From Pseudanabaena sp. PCC 6802 (lineage in GTDB: Bacteria > Cyanobacteriota > Cyanobacteriia > Pseudanabaenales > Pseudanabaenaceae), in contig NZ_KB235914.1 of the NCBI RefSeq assembly GCF_000332175.1, positions 1,799,368 to 1,863,367 on the forward strand: a stretch of DNA of 64,000 bases, written 5' to 3'. The position numbers and the translations under genes are program-made. Shown one piece after another: positions 7,833 to 15,774 of the stretch (its first letter is position 1; every line of letters starts with the position of its first letter). Below the pieces are notes generated by a model, which saw only the letters and a list, made by a program, of their open reading frames with translations, was not told where the DNA came from and did no database searches.

Positions 7833-9173
7833 TTAGGCAGGAAAACACTTGCCAAACGCTTGAAGTAGCTTAGGAGAGCCGCTGAAGCGAATTTTACCCC
7901 TTAGTAACGCCCAAATTAGATTCTGCTCCTTAGCAAGAAAGCCCAACCAGTTTCTGCTATCCGCCGTAACAGAAAGATTGGCGTTCCCTACATGACCTTC
8001 CTGAACTCGTACCGTTTTATTTTGAATTTTCACCGTTGCACGATAGAACTCAGAACCAGTGAATGTGAAGTGGTAAATGGCATTCAATCCCTCCGATCGC
8101 TCGCGTTGAAATAGCAATGGCAATCCAAACAGAAAACCTTGAATCGACTGGGGGCGAATGCCGCTGCTGACTCGTTTAACTGTTTTATGGGGGAAACGCC
8201 GCGCCACGTAGGTTTCCGCGTCCGATCCCGGAATCGCATAGATAGTTTCGGGTTTATCCTGTAATGGCTTGACTACATCTTGAATAAATGCCTTGCGATC
8301 GCTCAAGAACGCCCCAATTACATCTTCTCCAGCAGGACAGACAGCCATGCAATAGGCGGCTTTATAGTTCGCTTTGAAAGACAAACTCTGCCACAGAGAA
8401 GCTGATTCAGAATCGCTCACTTTTTGACGATAATCGCGGGCGCTCTTACTTTCAGCGATCGTCTCTGCCCAATCGGTAAACCCGCTCATAAACTCGCGGT
8501 AATTATGGGTGTAACATGCTGAGAAACTAAAATGCCCATCTGCACCAATCGCACCTACCGGACAAGCTGCTACGCATAACTTGCACTCCAGGCAGGGATT
8601 GTAGTCGATGGGATGAGTATATTCCGTCACTTCTGCATCTATTAAAATCGTTCCCAGGGAGATGAAATTGCCAAATTTGGGATGGATGACCAGTCGATGA
8701 ATTCCCATATATCCCAAGCCTGCGGCAACCGCAACTGGCTTATGGGAAACCACCCACACTTTCCCAGGGAATCGATCCATCTCCATTGGGAAACTAGCTC
8801 CAGGCACCATTGCCCTTACTCCGACCTGTTCCAATGTTTTGGCAATACTTAGCGCCACCTCATTGGCGCGATCGTAGTTGGCGTGAAATTCAACATTTGT
8901 TGCAGACCGAACTGGAGTGCGAATATTTTCCCGATTCATGCGACAGACAAAGCTAATCAGGGTTTTGGTCGGTGGAAAGGCAGCCAGGATGTCTGCACGT
9001 TGATCTGCGATCGCAGATCGGTGAATTTCCACAAATCCCACATCATCAGCACCAGCCTCCAAGCACAGCGCTCTCAACGAGTCTGAATTTAGCACGGCTG
9101 GACTTGTCGAACGGTCATTTATTGACTGCTCGCGCCACCATTTTACTGTGGGATGACGATCGAATTTAGCCAT
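7833..9173 (-). CDS. 4Fe-4S reductase with C-terminal SCP2-like domain (QueG/reductive dehalogenase-like)
   Basis: The N-terminal 190 residues resemble the substrate/cofactor region of QueG and reductive dehalogenase-like proteins (GADDVGFVEI; AAGLGYMGIHRLVIHPKFG). A ferredoxin-type cluster motif CLECKLCVAACPVGAI follows at about residue 195, and a second Cys set sits in YCMAVCPAGED. The last 100 residues look like an SCP2 sterol-carrier domain (VRVQEGHVGNANLSVTADS...LLRGKIRFSG). A strong Shine-Dalgarno (GGAGG) precedes the ATG. The gene lies downstream of a MarR gene with the same orientation, and both have the same palindromic operator in front. The substrate is unknown; a small hydrophobic or xenobiotic molecule would fit domain and regulator, as inference. 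Confidence 0.8.
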   Translation of the reverse strand: MAKFDRHPTVKWWREQSINDRSTSPAVLNSDSLRALCLEAGADDVGFVEIHRSAIADQRADILAAFPPTKTLISFVCRMNRENIRTPVRSATNVEFHANYDRANEVALSIAKTLEQVGVRAMVPGASFPMEMDRFPGKVWVVSHKPVAVAAGLGYMGIHRLVIHPKFGNFISLGTILIDAEVTEYTHPIDYNPCLECKLCVAACPVGAIGADGHFSFSACYTHNYREFMSGFTDWAETIAESKSARDYRQKVSDSESASLWQSLSFKANYKAAYCMAVCPAGEDVIGAFLSDRKAFIQDVVKPLQDKPETIYAIPGSDAETYVARRFPHKTVKRVSSGIRPQSIQGFLFGLPLLFQRERSEGLNAIYHFTFTGSEFYRATVKIQNKTVRVQEGHVGNANLSVTADSRNWLGFLAKEQNLIWALLRGKIRFSGSPKLLQAFGKCFPA

Positions 9174-9196
9174 TCAAACCTCCAGAACCGATGGTT

Positions 9197-9212
9197 ATAT
9201 GTATATACATAT
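9197..9212. promoter_or_regulatory. Palindromic operator candidate in front of the Fe-S reductase gene
   Basis: ATATGTATATACATAT is a perfect 16-bp palindrome 24 bp upstream of the reductase start. It matches the site in front of the MarR gene at 14 of 16 positions, pointing to MarR binding. Confidence 0.65.
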
Positions 9213-9230
9213 TTTGGGGAAATTTTTTAC

Positions 9231-9686
9231 CTAGTTCACAGTTGTTACATCAGACAATAGAGATAGCAGGGCTTGCCACTTCTGTTGTCCAAAGTGCTGC
9301 ATCACTTCAGCTTGAGCCTGCTCCCACAGTGGGAGCGCTTGAGCCAGAATAGCTTGCCCCTCAGCCGTCAGGGATACTAATTTAACTCGCCGATCTTCAC
9401 CAGGTGCGATCGCTACTAATCCTCTTTTCTCTAATAACTTGAGATTTCGGGTTAAGGTGGTTTGATCGGTAAATAACTCTTGAGCCAGACGAGTAATTGG
9501 CGTGAACTCAGCCAGGTGAATCGCTACCAGCAGCGTAAATTGGTTTAGCACCAGTCCCACTGGGCGCAATGCCGAATCATACACCTGCGTCATAATGCGC
9601 GAAGCACGACGAACGTGCATACCCATACATGTTGCAGGCACCTCGCCTACCTTGGCAAGTTTAGCTTTGAGCAAACGATCTCTCAT
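9231..9686 (-). CDS. MarR-family transcriptional regulator
   Basis: The 151-residue protein has the MarR winged-helix layout: a recognition helix region (ITRLAQELFTDQTTLTRNLKLLEKRGLV), then the wing with the conserved GEDRRVKLVSLTAEG. An early cysteine (ATCMGMHVRRASR) could sense oxidants or electrophiles, but this is inference. The ATG at 9684-9686 is only 3 bases from a palindrome that matches the one before the downstream Fe-S reductase gene. Autoregulation together with control of the reductase is therefore likely. Confidence 0.85.
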   Translation of the reverse strand: MRDRLLKAKLAKVGEVPATCMGMHVRRASRIMTQVYDSALRPVGLVLNQFTLLVAIHLAEFTPITRLAQELFTDQTTLTRNLKLLEKRGLVAIAPGEDRRVKLVSLTAEGQAILAQALPLWEQAQAEVMQHFGQQKWQALLSLLSDVTTVN

Positions 9687-9689
9687 ATA

Positions 9690-9705
9690 ACATGTATATA
9701 CATAT
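9690..9705. promoter_or_regulatory. Palindromic operator candidate overlapping the MarR gene leader
   Basis: ACATGTATATACATAT contains the perfect 12-bp palindrome ATGTATATACAT (9692-9703), directly upstream of the MarR start codon. It is a near copy of 9197-9212. Binding here would block the promoter or ribosome loading site of marR itself. Confidence 0.65.
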
Positions 9706-9960
9706 AAATTAGAGTTGTCAAGAGGAATATGCTTTAAGGGCTTAGCGAGTTCTACTAGTTTGAATGCGATTGTGAGGAGATAACCTCAACCAACACGTCA
9801 GCCTTAATCTACGGTTGTTTTGAGCATGACTAGCGATCGCTTTTGAGCGGAGACAAATTTTGTGGGCTTGAGCAACCTCAAGTCAGGTCTAGGCTGGGGA
9901 TCAAAAACTATAGGTTAAAATGCAGAGACACAAAATTAAGCAAGTAAACATTCGGCGATT

Positions 9961-11118
9961 ATGGAAGATAAATTAATGCTCATGATCCCAGGCCCGACAC
10001 CAGTGCCCGAACAGGCATTGTTGGCTCTGGCAAAAGCACCAATCGGCCACCGCAGCGGTGACTTTAGTAAGGTCATGGCAGATGTAACCGAGAAATTGAA
10101 ATGGCTGCACCAAACCCAGAATGACGTGCTGATTCTCACATCCAGCGGAACGGGGGCAATGGAAGCGGGCATCATTAATTTTCTGAGCAAAGGCGATCGC
10201 GTTTTAGTTGGAGATAATGGTAAGTTTGGCGAGCGCTGGGGCGATGTCTGCGATGCCTATGGCATTAATGCCGAAAGGATTAAAGCGGAATGGGGTAAGC
10301 CATTAGATCCCGAAGCGTTCAGAGCTAAGCTAGAAGCGGATACAAATAAAGAGATCAAGGCTGTAATTATTACCCACAGCGAAACCTCTACGGGTGTAGC
10401 CAACGATCTAGAAACGATTAACCGTCATGTCAAAGCCCACGGACAAGCATTGATTATCGTGGATGCCGTGACCAGTCTGGGGGCGATGAACGTGCCGATC
10501 GATGCATGGGGTCTGGATGTTGTCGCATCCGGTTCGCAAAAGGGTTACATGATCCCGCCTGGTTTGGGTTTTGTTGCCGTGGGGCCAAAGGCATGGGAAG
10601 CATACAAAACCGCGAATCTGCCTCGCTACTACCTGGATTTAGGCAAAGCCCGCAAAGATGCTGCCAAAAACTCCACCCCATTTACCACCTCAGTCAATAT
10701 GGTGATGGCTTTGCAAGTAACCCTGCGCATGATGCAAACAGAAGGGTTGGAAAATATCTTTGCTCGCCATCTGCGCCATCGCAACGCCACCCGCGCCGCA
10801 GTTAAAGCAATGGGACTGACGCTATTTGCAGATGATGCCGCTGCCAGTGCCTCGATTACCGCCGTAATACCACCCGAAGGACTGGATGCGGAAAAAATTC
10901 GCGCTACGATTAAAAAGCACTTTGACATCGTGATGGCAGGCGGACAGGATCATCTCTCCGGTAAAGCTTTTCGCATTGGGCATCTCGGCTTTGTCAACGA
11001 TCGCGATATCCTCAGCGCGATCGCCGCTCTAGAAGCAACCGTGCAAATGTTGGGTTATGAAGCTTCGATCCCAGGCGCTGGCACTAAAGCTGCCATTCAG
11101 GTTTTGCATCAGGGATAA
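9961..11118 (+). CDS. Class V aminotransferase (alanine-glyoxylate / serine-pyruvate type)
   Basis: The 385-residue protein has the PLP enzyme features of the alanine-glyoxylate aminotransferase group: N-terminal IPGPTPVPEQAL, a glycine-rich SSGTGAMEAG phosphate-binding turn (about residues 61-70), the pyridine-nitrogen Asp in IIVDAVTS (D168) and the Schiff-base lysine in SGSQKGYMIPPG (K194). Cyanobacterial proteins of this family have often been labelled soluble hydrogenase 42-kDa subunit, an old name not supported by the motifs. A photorespiratory or glycine/serine role is the likely one. It is a single gene followed by a hairpin terminator. Confidence 0.9.
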   Translation: MEDKLMLMIPGPTPVPEQALLALAKAPIGHRSGDFSKVMADVTEKLKWLHQTQNDVLILTSSGTGAMEAGIINFLSKGDRVLVGDNGKFGERWGDVCDAYGINAERIKAEWGKPLDPEAFRAKLEADTNKEIKAVIITHSETSTGVANDLETINRHVKAHGQALIIVDAVTSLGAMNVPIDAWGLDVVASGSQKGYMIPPGLGFVAVGPKAWEAYKTANLPRYYLDLGKARKDAAKNSTPFTTSVNMVMALQVTLRMMQTEGLENIFARHLRHRNATRAAVKAMGLTLFADDAAASASITAVIPPEGLDAEKIRATIKKHFDIVMAGGQDHLSGKAFRIGHLGFVNDRDILSAIAALEATVQMLGYEASIPGAGTKAAIQVLHQG

Positions 11119-11140
11119 AGAACTAATTATTCAATTAACA

Positions 11141-11174
11141 AGGATGTGTTCTCAGCCTATTCAGGGCACATCCT
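11141..11174 (+). terminator. Hairpin terminator after the aminotransferase gene
   Basis: AGGATGTG (11141-11148) pairs with CACATCCT (11167-11174) across an 18-base loop containing a smaller CTCAG/TCAGGG pairing. It begins 22 bp after the stop codon and is followed by CTTAATTT, a weak T-rich tail. Confidence 0.6.
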
Positions 11175-11308
11175 CTTAATTTCCCCGGCGGCATAATAAA
11201 GTAAAGTATTCGCGTCAGTTGACTCGATTGTGGCTCTCAATCCGAATGCGATGCAATCTATGGAGTTTAGTTTAAACTTGGCTTAAGCCAAACAGATGTT
11301 AAGCCAGT

Positions 11309-11584
11309 ATGTTGCAACTACTATATCCAGTCATACATTTCATACAGCCTCTGCTAGTGCCAATCTGCGCGGGTTTTGCCTGGCTATTTACGTTTTTGCT
11401 GGTTTGGAGCTTGTTTTCAACACTTACTAGAGGTGCCGCTCAGGTCAAACGACTGCATCAAATTCCTTGCCCTAATTGTCAGTTCTTTTCAGGTGACTAT
11501 CGCCTGAAATGCACGATTCGCCCCTCCACTGCTCTTAGCGAAGAGGCAATTAATTGTATTGATTACAAGCTCAAGGGTTACTAG
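11309..11584 (+). CDS. Small membrane-anchored cysteine-containing protein
   Basis: The 91-residue protein starts with a long hydrophobic N-terminal region (residues 5-40, one or two membrane passes). A basic stretch (RGAAQVKRLHQ) follows, then a short soluble tail with four cysteines: CPNCQFF, KCTIRP and INCIDYK. The CPxC pair and spaced cysteines could bind metal or form disulfides. I recognise the pattern as a small conserved cyanobacterial protein but know no function. It is transcribed alone between the aminotransferase gene and a convergent NTF2-like gene. Confidence 0.65.
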   Translation: MLQLLYPVIHFIQPLLVPICAGFAWLFTFLLVWSLFSTLTRGAAQVKRLHQIPCPNCQFFSGDYRLKCTIRPSTALSEEAINCIDYKLKGY

Positions 11585-11607
11585 CTTTTGATTAGGACGC
11601 TCGGAAA

Positions 11608-11964
11608 TTAATTACTAGTAGCAAGGCGAACTTCGAGGGCGCGAATTTTGCCTTCAGTATCTAGCTGTGCCAAATGTATGCCCTGAACTGCAAATACATT
11701 GCCATCTTTGTGAAGACCTGCGATCGCCCAGGTAGCTTCTAAGCCATTTTCCGTCTTTTGGGTTGACCAGACGTGCTGGATTTTGCCATACATCTGGAAA
11801 AACAATTTGTAGAGCTGCTCGATCGCTTCTCTGCCACTAACTTTAGAACCTCCGGCAGGCTGAACTTCAGCTTGCTCGGCAAATAGATTGACTAATTCTT
11901 TAAATGCGGCCTCATCAAAACTAGCACGATCTGATAACTCGAAATACCTATCCAGAACGGTCAT
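11608..11964 (-). CDS. NTF2-like / SnoaL-type small protein
   Basis: The 118-residue protein has the length and alternating pattern of the NTF2-like cone fold: an N-terminal helix (VLDRYFELSDRASFDEAAFKELVNLFAEQAEVQPAG; cut here), then beta strands with VWSTQKTENGLEATWAIAGLHKDG and the closing strand KIRALEVRLA. Such proteins act as small-molecule isomerases, hydrolases or binding modules, and sequence alone does not tell which. A Shine-Dalgarno (AAGGAA) lies upstream of the ATG. It converges on the small membrane protein gene. Confidence 0.7.
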   Translation of the reverse strand: MTVLDRYFELSDRASFDEAAFKELVNLFAEQAEVQPAGGSKVSGREAIEQLYKLFFQMYGKIQHVWSTQKTENGLEATWAIAGLHKDGNVFAVQGIHLAQLDTEGKIRALEVRLATSN

Positions 11965-12124
11965 GATGATTCCTTACCTTACAATTGCTTGAGTTGATAG
12001 ATGGAGCTTAGACAAACCCGAGACTGTTTGTTAAGTTATCTAAACTTAAAGATTAAGGCGTGTTAATAATTTTTACATCACCCGTTGGAATTAGCCATTA
12101 GTGATGATTTTGGCGGTTTTTTGG

Positions 12125-12190
12125 TAGCTATAGCCGTAGACAGATCTGTTAGGACGGGGTACCCCGTCCTAAGCCTATTGGCTATAGCTA
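12125..12190. repeat. MITE-like repeat, family A, short form
   Basis: The ends TAGCTATAGCC are inverted copies, and the centre TAGGACGGGGTACCCCGTCCTA is a 22-bp palindrome. The two arms differ in between (GTAGACAGATCTGT versus AATAGGCT), as in every family A copy of this window (27400-27548, 38471-38620, 60867-60933). It lies 4 bp beyond the phytol-kinase-like gene and may also end its transcript. Confidence 0.8.
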
Positions 12191-12194
12191 TAAA

Positions 12195-12878
12195 TTAACC
12201 AATTAGACTCAGACCGTAACATAGCGATGCGCTAGTTAAAGGTACGGTGAGGTTATCAGTGCCGCCAGGGGAAACAGATTCCAAAACCGCAGCCACAGCA
12301 GCAACTGGCAAAGGAATCAGAAAGGTTTCTAGATTTATACCCTGAGCTATGCCCAGAATTAAGCAGGTGGCAGCGTAACTCGTGACTAGCATTGCTAGCG
12401 AGCCTTCCAGCGTTCGTTTATTGCCCATAAAGTGATAGGCGTGTTGCCCCCATCTTTGCCCTACGAGTGCAGCCAAACCATCCCCCCATGCCATCACAAT
12501 AATGCCAACCACAGCGTACTGCGGCAGACCTATACTCCAGAACCAGGTGACCAGACAGGTGATACTGACAGCGTAGTAAAAAACCCCGTGCGTCTTACGT
12601 CCCACATCGTCCAGCATGGGTAAAACAGGTAAAAAGTAAGATAGTAAAGCGATCGCCGTAAAAGTAACCGAAGCCCCAAAGCATAGCCACAAAGGAATAT
12701 TCAACCCCCAGGCCAAAAATAGAACGTTGCCAGTCCCAATATGTACGACCTTGCGGACTAGCTCGGGTTCGTGCCCGAGACGGCGCATAATCGTAGAAGT
12801 CAAAAATACAAACCCCAGCCATAGGCCCACAGCAGTAATCTGGAGCCAGAGAGGGATAGGTTCAGCGATCGCAAACAT
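12195..12878 (-). CDS. Phytol kinase-like / polyprenol phosphokinase membrane protein
   Basis: The 227-residue protein is an integral membrane protein with about six or seven hydrophobic segments. The family motifs are visible: RKVVHIGTGNVLFLAW, GDGLAALVGQRWG (CTP-site region) and GNKRTLEGSLAM. These define the cyanobacterial and plastid VTE5/farnesol kinase group, which phosphorylates phytol released from chlorophyll for tocopherol or chlorophyll reuse. Substrate specificity cannot be read from sequence; a general dolichol/polyprenol kinase is the alternative. It stands alone, preceded by an AT-rich leader. Confidence 0.8.
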   Translation of the reverse strand: MFAIAEPIPLWLQITAVGLWLGFVFLTSTIMRRLGHEPELVRKVVHIGTGNVLFLAWGLNIPLWLCFGASVTFTAIALLSYFLPVLPMLDDVGRKTHGVFYYAVSITCLVTWFWSIGLPQYAVVGIIVMAWGDGLAALVGQRWGQHAYHFMGNKRTLEGSLAMLVTSYAATCLILGIAQGINLETFLIPLPVAAVAAVLESVSPGGTDNLTVPLTSASLCYGLSLIG

Positions 12879-13034
12879 TAGCTACTTAACATATCTTGGT
12901 AATCCTTTTAAATCCTTGCGGAAAAAGTATGCTTTGGCAACAGCCATAGTGTTTTATTTCAATAACTTTTACTTAGGCACAAGATGCGAGTTTGTTAAAA
13001 TATGGGTGCGAGGTAGAGAGATTAAGTATAGATA

Positions 13035-13346
13035 ATGAATCCACTAACTCCTGAAATCGAGCATAGAGTGACTGCCCTTGAGGCTCAAGCTGTAGTCAAT
13101 GATTTTTTGAGTAACTGTCTACCAGATTGTTTTACAGCGAATATAGCAAAGTGGGCAGACGATCGCTGGCGAGTTCCAGTTATTTTGACATATCCTCGAA
13201 TTGGCTCTGTAGGGGAAGTAGGCGAAGTGCAGGTAGATGCAGAAATGGCTGCAATACTAAGTCATACACCCTTAGAGCTAATTAAACAAAAAGGGATAGA
13301 CCTATATAAAGCAAATCAGGATGCCATCGAAGCTGCCTTTCTATAG
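13035..13346 (+). CDS. Small acidic protein paired with a C39-like peptidase
   Basis: The 103-residue protein has no signal peptide or membrane segment. It contains a strand-rich middle (WRVPVILTYPRIGSVGEVGEVQVDAEM) and ends in a helix (PLELIKQKGIDLYKANQDAIEAAF). The stop lies inside the next gene: the ORFs overlap by 26 bp, so translation is coupled. I recognise no named family. The pairing with a papain-like cysteine peptidase suggests an inhibitor, substrate or adaptor role, which is inference only. Confidence 0.65.
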   Translation: MNPLTPEIEHRVTALEAQAVVNDFLSNCLPDCFTANIAKWADDRWRVPVILTYPRIGSVGEVGEVQVDAEMAAILSHTPLELIKQKGIDLYKANQDAIEAAFL

Positions 13347-13761
13347 ACAAGAAAAGCCATACTCCTGTGTTCCAGCTTGTTTGCGAATGGTTTTAGCCGC
13401 AAGGGGTTGCGTTTTGAGTGAGATGGAATTGCGAGAACGTTGCGATTGCACTATTTTAGGAACGGAGGCATTGAAAGCAGTAGATGTATTGAGGTTGATG
13501 GGATTTATCAATTCCAATAAATATACATTAGGAATTATGGAATTGACGGAGGAGATAAAGGCGGGGTTTTACCCAATTGTGTTTGTTAATTTGTTACCAA
13601 TTGATGGGGTTAATGATGCTCACGCAATGGTAGTAATTTCAATAGATGAAGATTGGATAAGGGTGTGCGATCCACTTCAAGGAGAAAGGATTCTACCTAG
13701 ATCTACATTCGAGCCAGCATGGGCAATGATGCGGAATTTGACAATTATAGTACGGGATTAG
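13321..13761 (+). CDS. C39-like (papain-fold) cysteine peptidase
   Basis: The 146-residue protein has the minimal catalytic arrangement of peptidase C39: Cys16 in EKPYSCVPACLRMVLAARG with Gln10 before it as oxyanion residue, His101 in NDAHAMVVISI, and Asp117 in VCDPLQGER. It has no transporter domain, unlike bacteriocin-processing ABC transporters, and no export signal, so it would act in the cytoplasm. It overlaps the preceding small gene by 26 bp. The substrate is unknown. Confidence 0.75.
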   Translation: MPSKLPFYRQEKPYSCVPACLRMVLAARGCVLSEMELRERCDCTILGTEALKAVDVLRLMGFINSNKYTLGIMELTEEIKAGFYPIVFVNLLPIDGVNDAHAMVVISIDEDWIRVCDPLQGERILPRSTFEPAWAMMRNLTIIVRD

Positions 13762-13774
13762 CTACTTGCATCGC

Positions 13775-14899
13775 CTAGATTTCATCGGCGGCAAGATAAG
13801 ATAACCCCGTCGCCACAAAGCGATCGCGATCTACACCCGCCGGTAATTCCTGCTGTTGTAAAAATTCTCTCGCCTGCTCCAATAGACTGCCTTGTCGCTT
13901 TTCTGTCTCATTGCCATCGCTTTCTCTCGTATTCGCTTCTGGCGATCGCGCCTCGAATAGATAATGGGTCGCTCTGGTTTGCAAAGCACGAATCGTTTGA
14001 TAGTCCAATTGTCGCTGGATCGACTTTGGTAGATTAATTAGTCGTTGTCGTACGATTTTATCCGTGATGTCTACTTGTTGGGCGCGATCGCTAATCAATC
14101 GATCGATCTCTTCCGCTTCTTTCCCGTGTGCGTCGATTGCTGGTAGATCGATGGTCGGGCGAGGCGTAGTGAGGGCGTGGAAATTGGCTGCGTGAGTTTC
14201 TAAGTTGAATTCTACAAATCCCTTCGACTCGTTTGCCTCTTTCCAAATGTCGTTGCTGGTACGCTCGATCGCGCCCGCATAGTAGGCATTACGTCCGAGA
14301 TGAGTAAAGCTATGGTAATGTCCGCAGGCAACGTAATCCCAGGGCATCTCCATCAAATCTGCGGGGATATCGTAGCCGCCGTAGTCATTAATGCGATCGC
14401 TGTCCACCGTGCCGTGCAGCATCAGCAGGTTATAGGTGAAATCTGGATCGGGACGAATTTGCACTGGGTCAAATTGCTCTAAGGCGCTATGGGGCAGGCA
14501 AAATATCTTGGCATGGCGATCGTCAGTGGCTATTGCTTCTGGCTTTTGCGTGACTACGCTAACATCGGGGATCAGACTGAGTAATTCCAAAATGCAGCGG
14601 TTGTCGGAGGATTTAACTGATTCGTGATTACCAGCAATTACGACAATCTTAGCATCGCACTTTTGACGGAATTTGACTAATTCTCTCTGCGTTTGCACTA
14701 CGGCTAAATTGCCAGGACGGGGGACGTGGAAAACATCGCCAGCAATCAATACGATATCTGGTTGCAGGGATACAGTGCGTTCCAATGCTTCTCGAAACGC
14801 ATTAAAGACATCGGCTTCCCGCCGATTCACGCCCTGACTGGTCATGCGGCTGTAAGCACGATATCCCAAATGCAGATCGGCAAGATGAACCAGGCGCAT
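13775..14899 (-). CDS. SbcD/Mre11-type metallophosphoesterase (DNA repair exonuclease subunit)
   Basis: The 374-residue protein carries the metallophosphoesterase motifs in order: ADLHLG (Asp8, His10), AGDVFH (residues 53-58), AGNHES (about 89-94), MLHGTV and CGHYHSF. These bind the two metal ions of Mre11/SbcD nucleases, which process hairpins and double-strand ends. The C-terminal third is an Asp/Glu-rich helical region that may contact an SMC-type ATPase. No sbcC/rad50-like partner is present nearby, so the partner must be encoded elsewhere. It is followed on the same strand upstream by the xisH-xisI pair, 18 bp from the xisI stop. Confidence 0.85.
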   Translation of the reverse strand: MRLVHLADLHLGYRAYSRMTSQGVNRREADVFNAFREALERTVSLQPDIVLIAGDVFHVPRPGNLAVVQTQRELVKFRQKCDAKIVVIAGNHESVKSSDNRCILELLSLIPDVSVVTQKPEAIATDDRHAKIFCLPHSALEQFDPVQIRPDPDFTYNLLMLHGTVDSDRINDYGGYDIPADLMEMPWDYVACGHYHSFTHLGRNAYYAGAIERTSNDIWKEANESKGFVEFNLETHAANFHALTTPRPTIDLPAIDAHGKEAEEIDRLISDRAQQVDITDKIVRQRLINLPKSIQRQLDYQTIRALQTRATHYLFEARSPEANTRESDGNETEKRQGSLLEQAREFLQQQELPAGVDRDRFVATGLSYLAADEI

Positions 14900-14917
14900 A
14901 TGTTTTTCGCTCCATAA

Positions 14918-15253
14918 TTAACCAACTGCAAACTCGGTAAACTTGCGTTTTGAGGGAGACTGAAATCCTAACACAATGTCTTGCTTAGCCACTCCCAATG
15001 CCACTAGATCGTCAGCAACTTGCCGTTCTGTTCCATTGTGCTGCAGCCATATTTTGCCATCCTTAATATCGAGATGAAGAATACAACCATAGACTCGGCG
15101 ATCGTTTTGCCATCCCACCTGAACTAACTGATAGTGATGATGTTTGACATCAGCGATCGTTTCAGTCTCAACCTCTGAATCCGATGACCTCAGTTGACAG
15201 TACTGACTTAAAAGCATTTGAATGATTTTTGCATATTTCTCTAACTTTTCCAT
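14918..15253 (-). CDS. xisI: XisI-family protein
   Basis: The 111-residue protein matches the XisI family (start MEKLEKYAKIIQMLLSQY; HHHYQLVQVGWQNDRRVYGCILHLDIKDGKIWLQHNGTE; VALGVAKQDIVLGFQSPSKRKFTEFA). XisI was named for control of fdxN element excision in Anabaena, where it acts with XisH and the recombinase XisF. Its start overlaps the end of xisH by 13 bp, so the two are translationally coupled. No xisF-like recombinase or excision element is visible, which suggests another role here. Confidence 0.9.
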   Translation of the reverse strand: MEKLEKYAKIIQMLLSQYCQLRSSDSEVETETIADVKHHHYQLVQVGWQNDRRVYGCILHLDIKDGKIWLQHNGTERQVADDLVALGVAKQDIVLGFQSPSKRKFTEFAVG

Positions 15254-15657
15254 TTCACAATGACCTCCCGATTGATGTCATACACTAACAACTTCATTTG
15301 ATTCTGTTGTACGATCTCTTGAGTAAAAGGCAGCTTAAAGAAAGTATCGTAAGTATCCAATGGTACTGCTAAATATAAGGTGCGCTCTGCTTCTTGCTGT
15401 TGCAATACTGCTCGATAATTGATGAACTGTCCCAAAGCTAAATGAAATTCATAAATTGCCGACTGTCCTAAAAAGCTTTTCACCTCAACAGCGATTTTCT
15501 CACCGTTGCGCTCTGCTCCAATTACCTTTTCAGCACCTAGATCGATATACATTTCCACTGCTCCCCAACGAATTTCGAGGGGATCGGCCGTGATGTTCCA
15601 GCCTTCATTTTGTAATGCAACTTTAACTACTTGATGAAAGGCATCTTTGGCAGACAT
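15241..15657 (-). CDS. xisH: XisH-family protein (endonuclease-like fold)
   Basis: The 138-residue protein starts MSAKDAFHQVVKVALQNEGW and contains YIDLGAEKVIGAERNGEKIAVEVKSFLGQS. That stretch has the D...E-V-K pattern of PD-(D/E)xK nuclease folds, as known for the family. Members are scattered in many copies through cyanobacterial genomes, usually paired with XisI. The overlap with xisI and the lack of recombination genes argue for a self-contained pair, perhaps toxin-antitoxin-like; this is inference. Confidence 0.9.
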   Translation of the reverse strand: MSAKDAFHQVVKVALQNEGWNITADPLEIRWGAVEMYIDLGAEKVIGAERNGEKIAVEVKSFLGQSAIYEFHLALGQFINYRAVLQQQEAERTLYLAVPLDTYDTFFKLPFTQEIVQQNQMKLLVYDINREVIVKWKS

Positions 15658-15774
15658 TGTATAAACTTGGTATATATAACTTGCTTAAAATCTAGTGGTC
15701 TAACAGATAGAGCTTCACAGGCGGCAAGTGCATAACTCAGCATGAGCGTGTACCGACCGCCCTGTGCAAGAGCT

